Assembly: GCA_036971475.1 (NCBI GenBank) | Contig: JBAIZL010000005.1 | Location: 232,701,369-232,765,368, forward strand | Source: Prosapia bicincta | Taxonomy: Eukaryota > Arthropoda > Insecta > Hemiptera > Cercopidae | DNA length: 64,000 nucleotides | Reading direction: 5' to 3' | In this document: positions 26,201 to 41,200 of the stretch, one piece after another | How the letters are laid out: each line of letters begins with the position of its first letter | How positions within the stretch are numbered: the first letter of the stretch is position 1 | Program-made: the position numbers and the translations under genes | Notes under the pieces: model-generated | What the model was told of the DNA's origin: nothing | What the model saw: only the letters and a program-made list of their open reading frames with translations | Database searches by the model: none

Positions 26201-29200
26201 AGATATCTTCAGTTGTTGATGATTTACACGCAGTTTAGTAAAGAGTGTTTTTTTCGTTTGTCGGATTGTAAAATGGACAGCCTGAAAGAGCAACGAATTG
26301 CTCTGAAATTTTATGTAAAAATAGGGAAATCTGCAACAGAAACATTTGCTATGCTTAACACGGCCAACGGCGATGTTGCCATGAAGCGTACTGCATGTTT
26401 CAAGTGGCATGAACGTTTCAAGGGTGGCCGACAGTCGATTGATGATGATGAGCATCCTGGACGTCCTTCAACGTCAATTGATGACCCACACGTTGACAAA
26501 ATCAACACCCTGGTGCGCAAAAATCGACGTCTGACCATTAGGGAGCTTTCCGAAGAGTGTGGGATATCAATTGGATCTTGTTACGAGATTTTGACCAAAA
26601 AATTGAAGATGCACCGCGTTGCTGCAAAATTTGTGCCACGCCTGATGACTGACGACCAAAAAGCCAATCGCGTCCGGGTTTGTCGGGAACTGCTTGATCG
26701 TTCAAATGAAGATGAGAACTTTTTGTCAAGAATTATAACCGGTCATGACATTGAAACGAAGGTCCAATCATGCCAATGGGTGAGTCAAACGTCCTCAAGA
26801 CCCAAAAAAGCTCACCAAGTTCAGTCGAATGTGAAGGTGATGCTGACAGTTTTTTTTTTTTTGATGCTAAGGGTGTTGTTCACTACGTGTACCTCCCTGA
26901 AGGCTCTACAGTCAACCAATTACCTACATTGAAGTATTGAAACGTCTGAGGGATGCCGTCCGACGCAAAAGGCCAGAACTGTGGAGAAGTGATAACTGGT
27001 TTTTCCATCACAACAACGCTCCAGCTCACTCAGCACTCAGAACTCTTGAGTTTTTGGCCAAACACTCGATCACTGTTCTTTCCCCCCCCCCCTACTCACC
27101 TGACCTAGCTCCTTGTGACTTTTTCTTATTCCTAAAACTCAAAAAACCCCTCAAAGGAAGAAGATTTGAAATGATTTTGGAGATTAAGGCAATTGCGACA
27201 AAGGAGCTGAACGCCTTCACAAAAGAAGCGTACCAGGACTGTTTTAACAAGTGGAACACCGTTGGGATAAGTGTGTGCGTTAGGGAGGAGAGTACTTTGA
27301 AGGAGACACCAAGCGGATTCTCCTGAAACTAACTTGAGCCACGAAATTATAACAGTCCGCGTATTTTTTGAACAGACCTCGTATTTTTCCGAAACAAGGT
27401 TAACTGGGGGTTGAGCTTCTACACATATAACCCAACATATGGACTGTCAATAAAATAAATATTTCAACTTTATTTGTAAGCTTCCAACCATGAAAACAGT
27501 AAGATTATTTTCAACTTAATTTTTATAAATTTTTTCATCAGCAACATCCAGGCTATATTTTACAAATATTATATTAACCTACATATATATTGTAAATAAT
27601 TTAATCAAAGCAAAAGTTATATGATCCTAAGTTCAACAGTAATATTTTGGAGGAAAGTTAACATTTAATTTGTATAGTTAATTTCTTGCATAATATCAAA
27701 CATTAAAATTGACTAAAATATATAAGCATATGAGTAAATAAAGTATAGTCAGGTTAAGAAGCACTATGAAAGGTTTTATAAAAATAAAAGTGAAAAAATT
27801 ACTTACCTTGCTTGTTCTATTCGGTTTTCCTTGACTAACATATCAACATAAACAATCCACAAGTCTATTCGTTCAGGAAATAAAGTGAGGATGTTTTCAA
27901 ATAATTTATGACCTTCTTCTGCAAAACCACAATCCTTTTCGAGTTTTGCAAATTGAGAAGTCAAGTTAACACCTAAAAGAAATTTTTCACATAAACTACT
28001 TGGTAATTTACAAAACACCCTTATAAAACACAATTTTTTTCAATTGGAAGGAGGAATCTCATATTACAAATTTCTGAGATGAAATATCAGGGTTATCCAA
28101 TAAAACCTCAGAATTCAAAAAGTTGTATGATTGATTAGGTATATGACAGTACTGTTAATTGAATTTAACACAATCACCAACAGGTGGCACAGTGTTGCTA
28201 AAACACAGAACATGGCAGCAACATTAGTGAAGAGAAGGCTGCCCCACTATCAACATGCACCATATTAGTGCAATAATTTGTGATATGTTTCTTGAGTCGT
28301 GCAGGTGACAAATCAATATATTAACAGCATAACAATGCACTCTGATGATTCATATTTGTTCCTCCAGCAAACATATGAGTTATTCATTATAAAAAACCAG
28401 ATTGGGATGCACTCTCTTCTGGGATGCAAACCGAGTAATTTTGGAATGGAGTAATTTACTGATAACTGTTCTACTTTTGTTGGTTCTGTTTTTTCTATTT
28501 TAATTGTCCAGATTTAATTAATTAATTTTTTTTTTAATTGTACAACATTTTATAATTACAGTACTTAATACATAAAAGTAGTACAGGAAAACCACTCATA
28601 TCCGGCCCTCCCATATTCGGAACCTCCAATATCCGGACGTAATGTGAAAATAAAGTAAACCTCCCTATTCCGCAAAGCGCCTTGCCTCGGGCCAGTTCTC
28701 TGGCACAAGTAATCGACTCTTTGTTCTTTCCCCACTCAGCCAGTTATGTTCACTTCTCTGAATCGTTCAGTTTACATATATTTCACAGGATTTTGTGTAA
28801 TTAGGTAATTTACTTAGTTACTGTACGTAGAATTTGTAATCTATAATGTACAGTATGGCAGAAAAGCAAGTTATATTTGCAGGTATGGATGGGGGAAGTG
28901 TTTCCGAGTGGCTAACAAATATATTTTAAAAATATAAATAATATATTTTTTAAAATTATCTCTTATTTTCAAATGACCAAAAAACAACCAATATGCTTGT
29001 TCGAAGAGTCTGAAGCAGGATTGGTCCCAATTTCATACACAAATTTATTCCTAAGTTTGTGTGCAACAATCAGCCTTGTGCAAGGTATCTTAGGTAGAAT
29101 TGGAAAGAACACCTCTAAGAGGATCATTTAGAATCCTCCTTAGTAGAGCATAAGGAGGTTCTTGGTGATATAGTTTGAAGGAAACAAGTGGCTCTATCAG

Positions 29201-32200
29201 CAGCAGTTATTCTTAACAGGTCAATAGCACTTGTCGGTTGTTAATTGTGACAGATTTCAATATTTGGACAAATTGAAAGTGTCAGAAGTTTAATTGACAA
29301 TTTAATTCTTTAAACTAATATTAAAATATTTAAATTTTTTATATTAATAAAATAATTTTAATATATTAATATAAAATATTTACATTCTTTCCTCGAGAGA
29401 TTCTGCCCAGCCTTCAGAAAAAATATTCTTGCTTTTTCAACCATGTTATACTTCATCAGGATTTTACAGATAAGGAGCCAACACTCATATGAACAACGGA
29501 ACTTTTTAATCATAGTTTTTGCTATCAATTCTGTTTCCTACAAACAAGCAAATACTAGTCATTTAATAAAACAAAGTATAATAGATAATAATAATGAAAT
29601 AAAAAAGTTCTATAAAATTCTTATGATATTTGTAAATTTTTATCTTTATACTTTGCAAATCTAAAATGTAAAATTTCTTTGCATCCTTTCTCTAATTATA
29701 AAATAAGAAATTTTCTTGTTTAAAAGAAAATTGTTAAAAGAAATTTTCTTGTATTATAACTAATAAGTATTTTAAAATTGCTTTTGTACAATCACATTCT
29801 TTGCACTAAACACTACAACAATAAACAAATACAAATATAATAAATCAAACCAAACATTTGGATAAGGAAATTTACACTGAGAAAGCATTTTTGTAAATCT
29901 GTTTACAGGAACTTGGCATATGTATATTTGTTTGTCCAGCTATTCTGGAAAAGGACTTTTCTGAAAAGTGAAAGTGGTATTACGAGGCATGTTTTTAAAG
30001 TAAGTACCGTTTCTAAATTTCCCCGCCGCAGCTCTGCGGTCAGTGTAGCTACATCTGTTGGGAAGCTACAGACGCCATTGTGACGCCGTTTGATCGAGTC
30101 TTAGTTTGTTTACGTGATTTTAAAATGCCGCAGACAATCGAGAATCCCGCCGACTGTGAAGTGCGTGGTGTGATTCGTTTTCTCTGTGCTAAAGGCTTAA
30201 AAGCAATTGACATTCAACGTGAAATCAGTGAAGTTTATGGTGAAAACATTATGAGTGAAGGAATGGTGCGGAAATGGGTTAGGGCCTTCAAAGATGGCCG
30301 CACAAACGTTCATGATGAGGAACGAAGTGGGCGACCTTCAGTCATTACCGATGATTTCATTCAAAAAGTGGACTGTAAAGTGAAAGAGAACAGACGGTTC
30401 ACAATTTTGTCCTTAGCTGTAACATTTCCTGCTGTATCAAGAAGTGTTCTCTACGAAATTGTGTCTGAACGTTTAAATTATCGGAAACTGTGTTCACGGT
30501 GGATACCGAAAATGTTGACTGATCAGCACAAAACCAAACGATTGGGCAGTGGATTGAGCTTTCTCGAGCGTTACCGTAACGAGGGCGATGATTTTTTAAG
30601 CCATATCGTTACAGGTGATGAAACGTGGGTAGCCTACGTTACACCAGAATCAAAACAACAGTCAATGGAATGGCGGCATTCAACATCCCCTAGGAAAGTC
30701 AAATTCAAGCAAACAATTTCTGCCCAGAAAATCATGTGCACTGTCTTTTGGGACAGAAAGGGTGTGTTGTTGGTCGATTTTCTGCCTCGCGGTGAAACGA
30801 TCAATGCAGCCGCGTACTGTGAAACTTTAAAAAAACTGTGCCGCGCAATCCAAAACAAAAGACGTGGCATGTTGAGTGCAGGCATCGTTTTGCTCCACGA
30901 TAATGCTCGTCCACATTCAGCAAATCTAACGCAAGAGCTCATCACTTCATTTGGCTGGGAACAATTGGACCATCCTCCATACAGTCCCGATCTAGCGCCT
31001 AGCGACTACCATTTGTTTCTACACTTGAAGACGCATTTAGCGGGGAAGCGTCATTCCAATGATGAAGAAGTAAAAACGTCTGTGCAGCAGTGGTTGTCCA
31101 GTCTGGCGGCAAGCTTCTATGACGACGGCATACAAAAGCTGGTCCCAAGATACGACAAGTGCCTTAATAATAATGGAAATTATGTAGAGAAGTAGAGGAA
31201 AGAATGCTCTTTGAGGTAAATAAAGTTTTGTTTGAAAAAATTTACTTGTTCATTTTTTATATCAAAACGGTACTTACTTTAAAAACATGCCTCGTATTAA
31301 TATTAATTAAAATTGTAATAATATTATTGCATATTTTTAATTTAGGTCAAAAACAAAAGTTTCAGATTTACAATGAACTTGTTTTTGAATATACATTATT
31401 TAATAATATACCATACACAAGTATCAAACCAAGACCACCTAAAATTAAAAATGTTGTGTACATTATTTAAACATTTTTATGAAGCATCAAAGCTAAGTTA
31501 AAAAAAAAAGATCAATTACTTTGAAAAACTAGTAATCCCTAGAGGAAAGGTCACAGTATTCAGCAGAAATTATAGACAACGTTTACCAGTTCAACCACAA
31601 ATAAATTAGTAGACCTTTAACTTGTTATCACTTAAAAAAAGCAATCTTTGGTACCACTTAAAGTTTTTATCCTTTTCAAAAGAATATTTAATTCATGAGG
31701 AATTTGGTGATTGTTTAGCAAGTGGTAGATTCAGAGATATGAAAGGCCAAGCCATATTAGCTCTTTCAAATAAAAGTGAAACCAAATAAAGTAAAAGAAC
31801 AAACAATGAAATTAAATAAGTTCTTTTAAATAAAGTAAAATCAGCAATTACAAAATATGGGAACTTTTGCTGAGGAAAATATGGGAAATAAATAAAAACC
31901 CATTAACCACAATATAAAAATCTTCTATAAATATAAATATAAAAATTAGTTCACAGTGCTCAAGAAATTTACCAAGCGATAGATTATTAGTATAAGAAAA
32001 ATTTTAATTGTTTACCTGAATGTAATGAGTATAGTAGTCTTACAGTAGTGTCAATATTATTGAGAGATTTTCTATGTCATCCAGAGGGCAAACATTATAT
32101 TTTTTATTTTTATATGTTATCAACTTTTTGATACTTCAAACAATATTGTTGGCTGTTCTTAATATACAATTAAAACAAAATTTCTACTAAATGAGTAATC

Positions 32201-35200
32201 AGTGTTTAATTATTTTTAATAAATTATGACTTACATATGCTTTTTTTCCACCAGCATAAATTTCCAGCATTTTTGAATATACCATGTATTCATCATTTGT
32301 TCTTAATGCTTCATTAAATGCGTCTTTTAAACTTTCCTAAAACAGACATGAATGATAAGTATACTTTATAGTTACAACAACAAAAATGAGTTATTTTAAG
32401 ATTTTATTAATAATTTAATATTAAAATTATGAAAACAAATTTTCAAAGGCTGTGGAACAACCAAAATCTGGCATGTAATCTTAGTATTTTTCTTCAAACA
32501 TCAGCCCTGTTATTGTCATTTACCACACCTAATTGAATATTTTCAAAATTAACCTTCATAAATGTCAAAGTGATTGAATATGTTGAATCCTATATATAAT
32601 ATAGAATACCAATGGTACAATATATAAAAATAAAAATATTAGCAAAAACCCCAATGCCACAAAAATAATAAAAAACCACTAATATTACAAGTTACATAAT
32701 ATTAAACCCTAAGTACATTTCGATGACCATCCTCATCAGAGGGTCCTATTACAAAATTACAAGCTAAAATACAATAATTTACAAACTAGACTGACGCTAA
32801 CTGTTCTCTGTGATCGCTATATACAGGTATGAGGTAAGCTCCGCCCCCTCTCCACCTCCAACCAATAAACAACTGTCTGGCATCTTGAACCATATAGGCC
32901 AGGATAGGAAAGACTAAACTATAATAATAATATGTGTAACGTAAACTATCTAATAACAATAATTAAAATAATGTATAAAATGAAAACTAATTAAAATAAT
33001 ACATCGTACTTAAAATAAAACTATTAAAGGAAAGTATATAGAGGTGAGTTAGGAATATGCACTTTATCTACATTCATTAATTTATTATTTGATTTAATTA
33101 TAAAATTACTTTCACAAATATTGAGTAATTTTTTGGAGTTAATACTTTCAGCAAATATAACAGACAGTATTTTGATCTAATACATCCTTTTTATCTAAAA
33201 CTACAACTGCATTACCCTTATCAGCTATTAAGTAATAACAATCTTTCTTACAAAGACCTTTAACTAAAAAAAATATTTTCAACATTAACGGATTTATTGG
33301 TCATACGAATATTATTATGCAATTTAATTTTACAAGCATTTCTTATGTAATTTAATGAGACTCTTTTGAATTAGAAATACTATTTCTATATTTTTATGAG
33401 TAGCTTTAAAGATGATGAAAGAACAGAATTAAATTTCCTAGAATTTGGTTAAAATATATAGACAATGTATTTACTATTTTTGATGGAAGTAAATGTAATG
33501 TTGACATTTTTGTAAACCAAATTAATATAATACACACACACAGTTCTATCACAATTACTTATGAATTAGAAAATAATAACTGTTTACAATTTTTAGTTAT
33601 GTATTAAAAACCACAAAAAATCAAATTTGACACTTATAGGAAACTTACTAACAATAATAGATATATTTTAAATAGCTTCAACCATTGAAATAAACATAAG
33701 TTAGCAGCATTTAATAGTTTGATTAACATACGATTTAATTTACCAGTTAATCCATGATGTTATAAAAAATAAATTATATTAAGGAAGTGGCTGGATATAT
33801 TGATTTTGATACTAAAATTGTAGATAATATTGTTATCACACAAATATCAAAATATGGAGTTAACCAAATCCTCCACTCTTGAAAAATATGATAAAATGTA
33901 ATTTTATTAGCTCACCTTTTCATAACACTGCCAAAAGGGTTAGATTCTATTTTTAAAAGTGTAAATGTAAAGGTAGCTTATAACAGTCAGAAATAAACTT
34001 AAGCATTTATCAAGCAACCCTAAAGAGAAAATTCCAATGTTAGAAATATAAGGAGTTTATAAGACAATTTATAGTACATATAATGAGGTCTCTATAAGTT
34101 AAACAAAAAAAATACTGTAACTAAATTTAAAGAACATCTTGTACACCTTAAATACAATAGGCCAAAAAAGTCAAGTGTTGCAGGATATGTCCTCAGTTCC
34201 TAGAAACAAGTTACGGATATTTATATAGTCATTATGCCTTTGCTAAGAAATCACAATCAGTTTGTTTACCTGCTGTACACTTTGTGTTCACAACTGTACT
34301 TGTAAAATGGATAAATCATATATAACGTTGCCATTAAATGAAAAAGTGAGAGTAATTGAACAAAAGAAAAGGATAAATTGTCGGCAAGTGAAATAATGGC
34401 GCAGTTCAAGTGTGGTAAAATGCAAATTTATGAAACCTTTAAGCATAAGGATAAAAATATTGAATGAGTGGTTGGAGGAAACAGACAAATGAAGAGAAAA
34501 GCGAAGTTAACTGGTAATGAAGAAATCAATGCTGTAGTGTAGGAGTGGTTTACCTGTACAAGATCGAAAAATGTACAAATTTTAGGTTTGATGCTCCAAA
34601 ATGAAGATCTTGCAGTAGCCAAATATCTTCGCAATGACCGTTTTAAAGTGTTTGTAGGATGGCTGAACAGTTTCAAGAACAGACACAACATTGTCTGGAA
34701 TGAAATCTGTGGTGAATCAAAAGATGTAGATGAATGTATTGTAAATGAGTGGAAAACAAAACTGCAAGATTTGATTACAGACTATAATACTAAAATCATT
34801 TATAATGCACATGAAACGAACCTTTTTTCAGAAATTACGCAAAATCACTCATAGTTAAGGGGGGGGGGAATGTGCCGAGCGTAAAATGTCAAAAGAAAGA
34901 CATGTGGTACTATTGTGAGGGAATTTGGCAGGAAATATGGTGAAGCCTGTTGTTATTGGAAAGGTGGAAAAACCAGTGTTTTAAAAACTTAAAAATTGAA
35001 AATTTACCAGTAAATTTAAGAACACAATAAGAAGGCTAGGATGACTGCTGCCATAATGGGAAAAAAGATAAACAGGTTCAATGGTAAAATGAAAACAAAA
35101 GGTTATTCTTTTTCTGGAATATGCCACTAAACGCTTTCGAATGTAAAACTGGGCTGGTTCGTGCCTAATGCTACGAGCGTACTGTAGGCTATGGATAAAG

Positions 35201-38200
35201 GTATTATTTACACATTTAATTAGTACCACAGGCACTATTAAATACAATCTTTAATTTTAAATATAGAAGAAGCTGATATGTAGATATTTTGATTTGGCAA
35301 ATTTTGTTAATTCTGGATGCTGTGAACTGGATTGGGTTGGCTGTCAAACAATTTAAAAATGAAGCAGTAACATAGTGTTTTGTTAAAATGAGTTTGGTGA
35401 AAGTGATGATACAGACATTAAAGAGGTAAGCGAAAATGAAAAAAGACAATATCCAATCTTTGTAAAGACAAAAACATGCCATGTAATTCTGATGACTTTA
35501 TTCACAGTGATGACAATCTTACAACATGTCATAACTTTGAATTGGTTACAGATCTTTTAGCTATTAAAACTGCCAAAAACGAAGAGCAGGAGGAAGAATA
35601 AGATGGGAATGAAGAGGGAGCAGCTAGAGGATCAGAGGTCTAAGCAAAGATACATATTCATGAAGAAGACCTACAAAGCATAACAGACTTCATGCATTTT
35701 ACTGCTGGTAGTCCCGTTTTCTTGAACTATTGTACTCTGTAAAGAACTATATACAATCGGATATGGTAACTAAAAACAAGATATGAAAACAATTTTGTTT
35801 GTTAGATTTTTGGAAAATATCAGAATAATATGAACCAGGGTAGTGTAAAAATAATAGGTCGTAATTTATTTATGCTTGAGTAACTTTGTAAATGTGTAGT
35901 GTAGTGATTTAGTTCATTAAAAGTAAATACTCTACGATATTATTTCCAGAATCAATAGCTTCTCTCATAAAAAGGTATGTAATATTCCTATATTGTACAA
36001 ACTAAAGTTATTACAGTACTTATATCTTTAAAATCTATTTTACAGAAAATTATTTTCTCTATTTTATTTATTTGTTTTATAGTGAATATTTTACATAAAG
36101 GTTAAGATATATAAACAGACCTCTGTTCCATAAGTATGTTCTAAATTTAACAAGGCAACCCAGACATTAAACCTTTCACCTTCATTGTGGTGGTTGATGG
36201 TCAGCAGAGCTCTCTTCGCAATTGCTCGAGCCTTATCTATTTCAGTGGCCTAAACAAAAAATGTCGTTTAAAACTAAATTTAATTGTTAAAAGAAGTCAT
36301 AGGCCTTTAATTAAAAACAAATATATATTTAAATTTTACTGAATGCCTTTACTATATGTTTAATTATAAATTCTACTTTTTTAACTATATAAATACAATA
36401 TATATATATATTGTAAAGTATCTATAAAACACAATACAATGTACTTTTATTTTATTAAATGAAAATATTTTATTTCTATTTAATAACCAAAACCAAAAAT
36501 TACTCAAGAACAATTCATTAACATTTATTATTACAATTTCATCTCGACATTAAACAATACACAAAACAACAATTTACAACTTAACAAGTTTTAACAAAAC
36601 ATACTAAAATTCGATTCTTTAAATTTGAGTTACAAGGTTTTTATTCCCTTGGCTAGTTTAAGATCTCTTGATATCTCGGGGTTATAGTATGGGCTATATT
36701 TTTAGAAATTCTTAGGTGAATTAAATAAATTTTGAACAAACAATATTAAATTTTGAAAATGCAAAAAAAAAACCAAACTATTTGAACTGGATTTATTTCT
36801 TACTATTAATTAACTACAAGATATCCTAATATACAAATTTAAACTTCTCTACTATCTTAAAAGTCCACTAAAGTTATTTTTATAGCGCTATTTCTCAACT
36901 TAATAAATATCAAAATTTTGCTGGTCGCTTACGTAAATTCCCGTTCTCTCCAATTAAACAATTCACACACTTAAATCCGTTTTAGTTCTTTTAAATTATA
37001 TTTTCACTGTATTAACTCTTTCAATTTTCTTATTCCTGTTTAATCTGGCCAAGTTTACTCACAAAACTGTATAATTTAGACGAACTCTTCCCAAAAAATT
37101 AGAATTTTGACTGCTCCTGGCAGGTCCCATCTTGTAAGCGTCACCCACGCCATCCAACTCTACTCTAACTACGCGTCCTTAGCTTTTCTTAAATTGTTTA
37201 AAATATGGCCGCCTTTCTTCTCCAAAAAACACATGTTGCCTGTAATCTAGTTTGTTTTCTTTTTCTTCAATAGAATCGATTGTCACACTGACCTACATCT
37301 GTTTTACAGCTGACATATCACAAGTTTGTTTAGAATGGCCTTTTAACTTGGTTAAACCTGATTGAAACTTACTGTTTCAATTTCCTATCGTCAACAAACC
37401 TTCCAGTGTTTTATTTTATTAATATTATTAGTGTGTGAAGTGTCTTTGTGTTTTACTTTTGAAATAGTTCTGAATTGTGTGTGTTTTGAGTGGATTCATA
37501 AACATAACCTTACATTGTTTACAATCGTTTTTTCACTTTTTCCTTCAAGTAATTACTTAGGCCCTATTTTACTACAGTTTACAAATTTGTTTACACATAA
37601 CTATTATTAGATTATCTTATTTTAATTTATGTGTTAGGTTATTTGATATAACAAATTTCCTAATACATTTCCAGTTCAAAACCCTTGTTTACAATTCCTA
37701 GGCTTTTACCAGAATTTAGTTTCAATTTTAACCTAACCAATATCTTAATGAATTTCTTCCTAAATTTTGAGTGAGTTATTTCTCATCTATTTTCCAATTC
37801 TTAAATAATATTATATAGCCCATTCTATAAATGTTACAATGTCCCCTAATTTAATTTAAATAAAAAAAAATATTACTAATCTCTACATTACACATTCTTT
37901 ACATTTTACAAGCTTGATTAAATATACATATTTTCTTTTTTTTTAAATTAAATTTAAATTTACATTTATTTCCTACTTGTACATTTTATTTAATAACTAC
38001 TTGAACACATTTTTATTGAGTACGTTATACCTCAACACTTTGGCTAACTTATTGTCCATTGTCTTTACCACTTTTATAATTGTCCACTTAAAAGTCATTT
38101 ATACCTTCATCTGTCCACTTTCGTCCATTTATACTTAATTCTATAATACAATTTTATCTTAACTCTTTAAAAAATCAAATACTGAGCTGAACACTTCAAG

Positions 38201-41200
38201 CTACTTGTCTTACATGGTTTATACTAGTTTAAAACTCGCATAATACTATTTCATTAATTTTATATGTTGTTATTTATTATTCTATTTACTATCTCTTTTT
38301 TCGCATCCTCCCAACTATTCATCATAAATTTTTTTTTCAATTAAAATTAATTTGTCTTAACCTTGCCTCAACCTCACTTCAGTTATAAATCTATCAACTC
38401 TATCTGAACACAACTATATTAAATTTAACCCCAATTTCATATTACTATTATTTTATTATTATTATTATTTTTTTTTTTTTTTAAACTCTTTATTATACTA
38501 TATACTTTGTTACATATATATATGACGGTAATTCACCTTACCTCCACTTATTAACGTAGACATTTATTTTATTTTAACATATTTTCGACGACATCAACAT
38601 CATTAACACCCTTATTCACGTAGACCTTTATTTTATTTCACATATTATCAACGTTATTTATATATTTCATTTTATTTTCAAATTCCCCTTTTTCCAAATT
38701 ATATTTCCCCTTTTTATATTGTTATGCTCATCCAGTTCAATTATTTTCTTATATCATTTCAGTTTATTTTGTATGAAGTTTAACATCTAATATTTTTAAA
38801 GGTTGCAATCTCATATCCTCTATTTGATCATATCTATAGCTCCTTCGATTACACTGTCCCTATATCAACGAATATAAATTTTGTTTTAATACTTATTTAT
38901 CAACGCAGATTCTCCCTTACAATACGACGAAGTTTAAATACACAATTACCATATTTTTATTACAACGATGCTTTAATATTTATTATCATAGATTCATATT
39001 TCTTTTATAATATATAATATATATGACGAAGTTCCATTATTTATCAACGCAGATTCTCCCTTACAATACGACGAAGTTTAAATACACAATTACCATATTT
39101 TATTTATTACAACGATGCTTCAATATTTATTAACATAGATACCTATTTATCTTTATTCATTATTCTCAATATTCGACGAAGTTTCTAATAAATTATCATA
39201 GATATAGTTACCATCCCTTAAAACTTATCTCCTGCTAACGTTTTCTTATACACATAATCACCTAGAGTTTATTCATATTGCTTCCTTTACCTATATTTAA
39301 TATCTCCCTTCCTATTTTATTTAAATTTATATATTTTTTCTTTCTTTATTTTTTTTCAAGTGTTTGTTTAATTATTAAGTCATTTCTGGTCCATTGTCAT
39401 TTCCGGTTTATTTGTTATCTATCCCTCCTACATTCGCTTCCTTCTCCTAATACTGTTATATTCTGAGTCATTCCTGTTGTTTCCATCTTATTATCCTTTG
39501 TTATTTTCCTTTCTCTCGACTTCTCCTGGATACATGTCATTTTACTGCCTGTGTCTATTAATGCCTGTAAACTTGTTTCCTCTATTTAATTTCTATTCCT
39601 GGGTTTCCTATGGTCTTAGTTTTCCAATTGACTGTGGGCACCATGCTCTTTTCTTGTCCCCACGCCTGTCCTGGCCTTAACACCGTTTACATCTCCATTG
39701 TATCTTTCATCTGCTTCATAAGTTCTATTTTCTGTGTTTCTCTCATATTTAAATTCCATTTCCCATTTTCCAAACTTGAGTTGTGCCTCCACATCCATTA
39801 ACATATCCGTACCTATGATCATTTCTCTCAACAAGCTTTGTACCACTATGCATTGAAACGGATATTTAACTCCTTCCATTTCTCCTATTACCATTTTCAT
39901 TTTATTAATCTGTTCAGTCTTCCTTTTAGTTGCGGTTTGAATTGTTATATTTTTTATTGGCAGTACCTCCATCTTTCCTACTTCATTTCTTAATTTTAAC
40001 TCTCCTAACTCTTCTGTGTTTTTCTTTGTTACATTTTCTACTTTCTCTACCTCTTTTCTATTAATTTCTACCACATCAGCTATTATTTCTTTTGTTTCCT
40101 CAAAATTTGTCTTAATCTTCTCCTCTAATTCTCTATCTTTCTCCTTTAAGTCTCTTCTTACATCCTCTACTACAGCATTATTCTTTTTTCTCCACTGCTC
40201 CCTCATATCCTCTATCATTTTCCTATTTTCCTCCCGTATTTCATCTTTTATTACTTTTAGATCCTCCTTCATCTCTCTTATTTCGTCTCTATTTTCCTCT
40301 AATTTTTTGTTTAAATCTTTCATATCCTCCCTCATATCTTTCATTTCCCCTTTTATTTCATCTATCTTATCTAATTTTCTATTCATATTTTCATTATTTA
40401 TATCTAATTTTCTACCTAGATCCTCTCTCATATCCTTCATCTCCTCTTTTATTTTCTCATTCCCTTTATTTATTTTTTTTAGTAAGTTTTGGTTGCTTTC
40501 GAACAATTTTTTTATCCAGTCATCATTATTTCTACTTCCACTTTCACTACCCCTTCGTTCCTGTTCAATTTCTACAAGTGGTAGTCCCCTAGCTTCATCT
40601 ACCTCCATGTTTGGTATTGGCATATCTGTGCCTTCCATTTCTTTCATTTCCAAATTTGTCCCTTTTTCCTGGTCCCCTACAACTACCAGCTCGCCTATAA
40701 TATTTTCTTCTTTTTTTTCCGTAAGTAACTTATTATACAAACATAAACAATTTTTTATATATACTATAAACCTAGCCTTGATTCTATTCAACTCAGTGTT
40801 TAATTTTACAAAATTTTGTCTAAATCTATTTCCAGTTCAAATGGTTTTCATATAAAAAGTTCTAAATTAATTTTGATTCAAAATCCCTCTAAATAAATTT
40901 TTTTTTTTTATTATAAGATATTTTATTTCTTATTAAAAACACAAACTCCTGAATAATTTATTCTTTATTATTATTTTTCTAATAATCGTGCCCCACGTTG
41001 GTGTGCCAAATGTAAAGTATCTATAAAACACAATACAATGTACTTTTATTTTATTAAATGAAAATATTTTATTTCTATTTAATAACCAAAACCAAAAATT
41101 ACTCAAGAACAATTCATTAACATTTATTATTACAATTTCATCTCGACATTAAACAATACACAAAACAACAATTTACAACTTAACAAGTTTTAACAAAACA

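Noticed and set aside
30080..30124. Upstream extension of the mariner transposase
   Set aside because: The extension would start at GTG; the family-consistent ATG is at 30125.
37362..37610. 82-aa open frame present twice (also 41961-42209)
   Set aside because: It lies wholly inside the LTRs and is duplicated with them; the related older LTR does not preserve it in the same sense, so coding is unlikely.
40016..40855. 279-aa open frame on the plus strand
   Set aside because: It is the antisense of the coiled-coil Gag-like frame; its Ser/Phe/Ile-rich composition is the mirror of GAA/AAA/GAT codons.
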